A DNA stretch of 19,019 nucleotides from Verrucomicrobia bacterium UBA4286 (lineage in GTDB: Bacteria; Verrucomicrobiota; Kiritimatiellia; RFP12; UBA1067): the NCBI GenBank assembly GCA_002395905.1, contig DGVK01000025.1:612-19630 (forward strand), in the 5' to 3' direction. Shown piece by piece: positions 16,318 through 19,019 of this stretch. The translations under genes were made by a program, and so were the position numbers. The first letter of the stretch is position 1. Every line of letters starts with the position of its first letter. Below the pieces are notes generated by a model, which was given only the letters and a program-made list of their open reading frames with translations, searched no databases and was not told the DNA's origin.

Positions 16318-17420
16318 AGGTAGACTATCAGGGGCTCATCGACCATCTGGCCGGGAGCGGTTCTGCGTTCGGTCTGCTTACAATGCAGGCCACTTCCACT
16401 ACGGGGCGTTTGATGGCGGCATTCCCCGACAGGCTCAAGTGCCTGTTTTCGGCGGAGCACGGCTTTTTCTGTGCGTCCGCGCCCGGCGAGAAGACTGCTA
16501 GCGCGTGGCATCCATACTGGAACCGTCCAATCCACTCGCTCTACGGCGAGCACCGCCATCCGACGGACGAAATGCTTGCGGGACTGGGATGCATGGTGAT
16601 CGACCTTACGGATATCGGTGTGAGGTGCTACACATATCTGGCCACGATAAAGAACGTCCTTGAGACCTGCGCCGAGAAAGGTGTCTCGGTGGTCGTGCTG
16701 GATCGCCCCATCCCTCTGGGCGGGGTTCTCGACGGACCTATGCGCAGACCGGAGTACGCCTCTTTCATCGCGCCGCTCAACATACCTTTCTGCCACGGCA
16801 TGACGCCTGGCGAATGTGCGATGTGGATCAAGAACGCCGAGGGGCTCGAGCTTGATCTCACGGTCGTGCGTATTCTCGACTGGAGCCACGCCTCGCGCGA
16901 GCCGTGGCCGAACTTCATACCGCCCTCTCCTGCCATGCGCAGCTGGGACAATGCGGTGATGTATCCGATGACGGTTTTTTCGGAGGCGTATCCTTCGGTC
17001 GACTGCGACCGCGACGGATCGCTGGCGTTCCGTATCGTCGGCGCGCCGTGGCTGGATCAGAAGGGGCTTATCAAGGATCTTACTCCGGGGCTGTCGAGCT
17101 GCGGCGTGGGGATGCGCCCCTTCCGCTACGCGCCGCAGTCGGGCCAGTACCGCGGCCAGAATCTCAACGGGATCCTTTTCACGCTTTCAAACCCCGAGGC
17201 CTACTATCCGGTGACTGCCGGGATGCTGCTTTATACGGCCCTGCTGCAGCATCACGGTTCGAAGATGGTCTTCGGTTCCAAGCCGGAGTGGTTCGACAAG
17301 CTGTATGGTTCGACCGAGATACGCGACACGCTGCAGAACGGCGACCTTGGTGACCTTTTCACAAAATGGATCGACGAGCAGGACGAGTTCCTCAAGACAC
17401 GCGTCGACCTTTATGCATAA
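16314..17420 (+). CDS. NamZ/DUF1343 family protein (exo-beta-N-acetylmuramidase-like), no signal peptide
   Basis: 368-residue member of the DUF1343 family, whose characterised members (NamZ/YbbC) remove terminal N-acetylmuramic acid from peptidoglycan fragments. Key features: FSAEHGFF with Glu48-His49-Gly50 (conserved EHG), SLYGEHRHPTDEML, VIDLTDIGVRCYTY, VVLDRPIPLGG, HGMTPGECA and SEAYPSVDCDRDGSLAFRIVGAPWL, all in family order. The N-terminus (MKVDYQGLIDHL) lacks a signal peptide or anchor, so a cytoplasmic enzyme is expected. Ribosome site AGGGGGT precedes the ATG by 6 bases; an upstream open frame is a shadow of nnrD. Whether it is active on muropeptides is inferred. NagB elsewhere in the window would complete amino-sugar use. 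Confidence 0.85.
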   Translation: MKVDYQGLIDHLAGSGSAFGLLTMQATSTTGRLMAAFPDRLKCLFSAEHGFFCASAPGEKTASAWHPYWNRPIHSLYGEHRHPTDEMLAGLGCMVIDLTDIGVRCYTYLATIKNVLETCAEKGVSVVVLDRPIPLGGVLDGPMRRPEYASFIAPLNIPFCHGMTPGECAMWIKNAEGLELDLTVVRILDWSHASREPWPNFIPPSPAMRSWDNAVMYPMTVFSEAYPSVDCDRDGSLAFRIVGAPWLDQKGLIKDLTPGLSSCGVGMRPFRYAPQSGQYRGQNLNGILFTLSNPEAYYPVTAGMLLYTALLQHHGSKMVFGSKPEWFDKLYGSTEIRDTLQNGDLGDLFTKWIDEQDEFLKTRVDLYA

Positions 17421-17438
17421 ACAAAGGAGCAAACACAG

Positions 17439-17660
17439 ATGGAAGAGCAGATAAAGTCAAAGCTCGAGGAGCTGCGCGCCGGTCTTCAGAACGATGGCGG
17501 CGATCTGGAGCTGGTAAAGATCGAGGGCAAGGTCGTATACCTCAGGCTCGTCGGACACTGCGGTTCGTGTCCCTTCGCGATGATGACTCTCAAGCAGGGG
17601 ATAGAGGTCGCCCTTCAGGAGATCGACCCCGAGATAACGGTAGAGCGCGTGCAGGATTGA
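17439..17660 (+). CDS. NifU C-terminal-domain (Nfu-like) iron-sulfur protein, 73 residues
   Basis: Small protein made only of the NifU C-terminal domain, which carries or transfers an Fe-S cluster. Cys41 and Cys44 form the C-x2-C motif in VGHCGSCPFAMMTLK; the preceding LQNDGGDLELVKIEG is the conserved DGGD segment. Length is typical for stand-alone Nfu domains. A clear AAGGAG lies about 10 bases before the ATG. Only four bases separate it from the iorB-like gene, hinting that it may mature an Fe-S oxidoreductase, though that is inference. Assignment to the domain family is secure; the specific client is not known. Confidence 0.93.
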   Translation: MEEQIKSKLEELRAGLQNDGGDLELVKIEGKVVYLRLVGHCGSCPFAMMTLKQGIEVALQEIDPEITVERVQD

Positions 17661-17664
17661 CGAC

Positions 17665-18255
17665 ATGAAAACAGTCAATGTATCGCTTGTCGGCGTCGGC
17701 GGGCAGGGAATCATCCTCACGGCGGACATTCTGGCGAAGACTGCCGCCATCGCTGGGCTTAAGGTGAAGAAGAGCGAGATTCACGGCATGGCCCAGCGCG
17801 GCGGGAGCGTGAGTTCGCAGGTGAGGTTCGGCGACGATGTAGCGTCACCCGTGATCCAGGACGGGACTAGCGACATCCTCGTAAGCTTCGACAAACTGGA
17901 AGCCGTCCGCAACGCCCATCTGCTCGCCAAAGGCGGTGTGGCGATAGTCAACGACCTCTATCTCGTGCCCGTGACGGTCTCGTCCGGCCAGCAGAAGGAC
18001 GTCGACAATCTCGACGCCCGCGTGTCCGCCATACCCGGGCTCAAGCTGATTGACGCCATGAAGATCGCTGTCGAAGATGTCGGCAACGCGCGCACGATGA
18101 ACATGGTCGTCGCAGGGGCGCTCTCGGTCTTCACGCCGTTTGCGGAGGCCGACTGGATGCGCGCGATGGAGGAAATGCTTGCAGGCCCGAAGGCCAGGCT
18201 CCTCGATGTGAACAAGAAAGCGTTTTCGCTCGGCCGCGCGGCGGTGCAGGGCTGA
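17665..18255 (+). CDS. iorB: Indolepyruvate oxidoreductase subunit beta (IorB)
   Basis: Smaller subunit of indolepyruvate:ferredoxin oxidoreductase, an oxygen-sensitive enzyme oxidising aryl-pyruvates from aromatic amino acids to acyl-CoA. 196 residues, with the family start VSLVGVGGQGIILTADILAKTAAIAGLKVKKSEIHGMAQRGGSVSSQVRFG and the internal TMNMVVAGALS. These match the gamma-type domain shared with other 2-oxoacid:ferredoxin oxidoreductases. The large IorA subunit, with TPP and Fe-S sites, normally lies next to iorB but is not in the window: the NifU-like gene precedes it and a lipoprotein gene follows. No strong ribosome site is visible, so coupling to the upstream gene is likely. Indolepyruvate specificity is likely but not certain. 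Confidence 0.9.
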   Translation: MKTVNVSLVGVGGQGIILTADILAKTAAIAGLKVKKSEIHGMAQRGGSVSSQVRFGDDVASPVIQDGTSDILVSFDKLEAVRNAHLLAKGGVAIVNDLYLVPVTVSSGQQKDVDNLDARVSAIPGLKLIDAMKIAVEDVGNARTMNMVVAGALSVFTPFAEADWMRAMEEMLAGPKARLLDVNKKAFSLGRAAVQG

Positions 18256-18285
18256 TTGTAAATCTGAGTAACAAGGAAAAGTGAA

Positions 18286-19019
18286 ATGATGAAGGTGTTC
18301 AAGATGGCGGCCGCGGCGGCTTCGGCGGCGATGTTCGCGGCGGGATGTGCAGAATCTGGCGACGAAGGCGGGATAGATCTCACGGCCCAGGCTCTGGCGG
18401 CCGCGCAGTCCAGCGGTTTCGTCCCGGCCGAGGGCGGTGACGGCGGGACTCTGCACATATACACATGGAGCGACTACATCTCGCCCGACGTTCTCGAGAG
18501 CTTTGAAAAGGCCCTTGGCGTGAAGGTGGCGATTGACACATTCGACTCCAACGAGGCGATGTATGCCAAGCTCAAGGCCGGCGGCACGGGCTATGATATC
18601 ATCATGCCGAGCAGCTACCAGATCAAGACCATGGCCCGCGAAGGAATGATCGACCGGCTCGACAAGTCTAAAATCCCGAATGTGCTGAACAATTTCGACA
18701 AGTCGTTCGCGACTCAGATTCTCGACTGCAAGTTCACCTACAGCGTCCCGTACGCCGTGACCTACTCCGGTTTTGCGTATGTGAAGGACAAGATCCCCGA
18801 AGGCGCGGATGTCGGCTCGTGGTCGATTCTGGAGAATGCCGCGCTGAAGGGACGCGTCTCGCTTCTCGACGATATGCGCGAGGTGATCGGTGCGGGGCTT
18901 ATGTATCTTGGATATTCAATCAACTCCGAGAACCCGGCCGAGATAGACGCCGCCGTGGAACAGGTTCTCAAGTGGCGCGCGAACGTCCGCAAGTTCGACG
19001 CCGAGAGCTACAAGACCGA
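18286..19019 (+). CDS. potD: PotD-like spermidine/putrescine-binding lipoprotein (3' end outside window)
   Basis: Substrate-binding receptor of a polyamine ABC importer; only the first 244 residues are in the window and the frame is open to the edge. A lipoprotein signal with lipobox FAAG before Cys21 is followed by a flexible Gly/Ala-rich stretch of some 30 residues, then the PotD-type domain: HIYTWSDYISPDVLESFEKALG, DSNEAMYAKLKAGGTGYDIIMPSSYQI, FTYSVPYAVTYSGFAYVKD. ATG at 18286 or the next codon at 18289 may be used; AAGGA sits 8 bases before the first. No promoter is evident in the 30-base gap after iorB. PotA-C permease/ATPase genes would be expected after the window. Polyamine specificity is inferred from overall similarity; related receptors bind other compounds. 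Confidence 0.85.
   Translation, partial: MMKVFKMAAAAASAAMFAAGCAESGDEGGIDLTAQALAAAQSSGFVPAEGGDGGTLHIYTWSDYISPDVLESFEKALGVKVAIDTFDSNEAMYAKLKAGGTGYDIIMPSSYQIKTMAREGMIDRLDKSKIPNVLNNFDKSFATQILDCKFTYSVPYAVTYSGFAYVKDKIPEGADVGSWSILENAALKGRVSLLDDMREVIGAGLMYLGYSINSENPAEIDAAVEQVLKWRANVRKFDAESYKT

Noticed and set aside
18256..18285. Promoter before the PotD-like gene
   Set aside because: The 30-base gap is AT-rich but has no convincing -10/-35 pair at usable spacing; only a ribosome site is supported.

Overview
This is a gene-dense, high-GC stretch of a bacterial chromosome. Every gene I can support lies on the plus strand. It holds 19 protein genes, the first and last cut by the window edges, and no RNA genes, insertion sequences, CRISPR arrays or obvious phage genes. 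The gene set (cdaA-ftsK-rodZ-like cluster, DapL-type lysine/diaminopimelate pathway, rseP-ispG, single-copy housekeeping enzymes) suits a Gram-negative, peptidoglycan-containing member of the Verrucomicrobiota/Kiritimatiellota/Lentisphaerota group, perhaps an anaerobe given the indolepyruvate oxidoreductase subunit. That placement is an inference from gene content and compositional feel, not from a phylogenetic marker.

Region 1 (1-5670): the 3' part of ftsH, then cdaA (diadenylate cyclase, c-di-AMP synthesis), a 59-residue membrane protein that looks like only the N-terminal anchor of CdaR/YbbR, ftsK (DNA translocase) and a RodZ-like gene. They are packed with stop/start overlaps and read as one envelope/division operon. 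Region 2 (5657-7771): a textbook sigma70-type promoter that overlaps the end of the rodZ-like gene drives nagB, followed by a tiny zinc-ribbon protein and a membrane-anchored NUC1-type nuclease, all overlapping. Region 3 (7772-15436): a 134-base intergenic region with three tandem 17-bp repeats and an extended -10 promoter, then rseP, ispG, a Wzy/O-antigen-ligase-like membrane protein, dapL, a family 5 (YejA-like) solute-binding protein and a COG1092-type methyltransferase. Region 4 (15409-18255): a second extended -10 promoter, overlapping the methyltransferase stop codon, precedes nnrD, a NamZ/DUF1343-family gene, a NifU C-terminal-domain protein and iorB. Region 5 (18286-end): a PotD-like polyamine-binding lipoprotein, truncated by the window end.

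Functionally the window is dominated by the cell envelope: peptidoglycan precursor supply (dapL), amino-sugar and possible muropeptide recycling (nagB, NamZ-like), isoprenoid supply (ispG), surface polysaccharide (Wzy/ligase-like), membrane proteolysis (ftsH, rseP), shape and division (rodZ-like, ftsK) and c-di-AMP (cdaA). The most unusual signals are the 17-bp tandem repeat array just upstream of the rseP promoter, two promoters whose extended -10 elements sit so close to the ATG that the mRNAs should be leaderless or nearly so, and the reduction of the CdaA partner to a bare membrane anchor.
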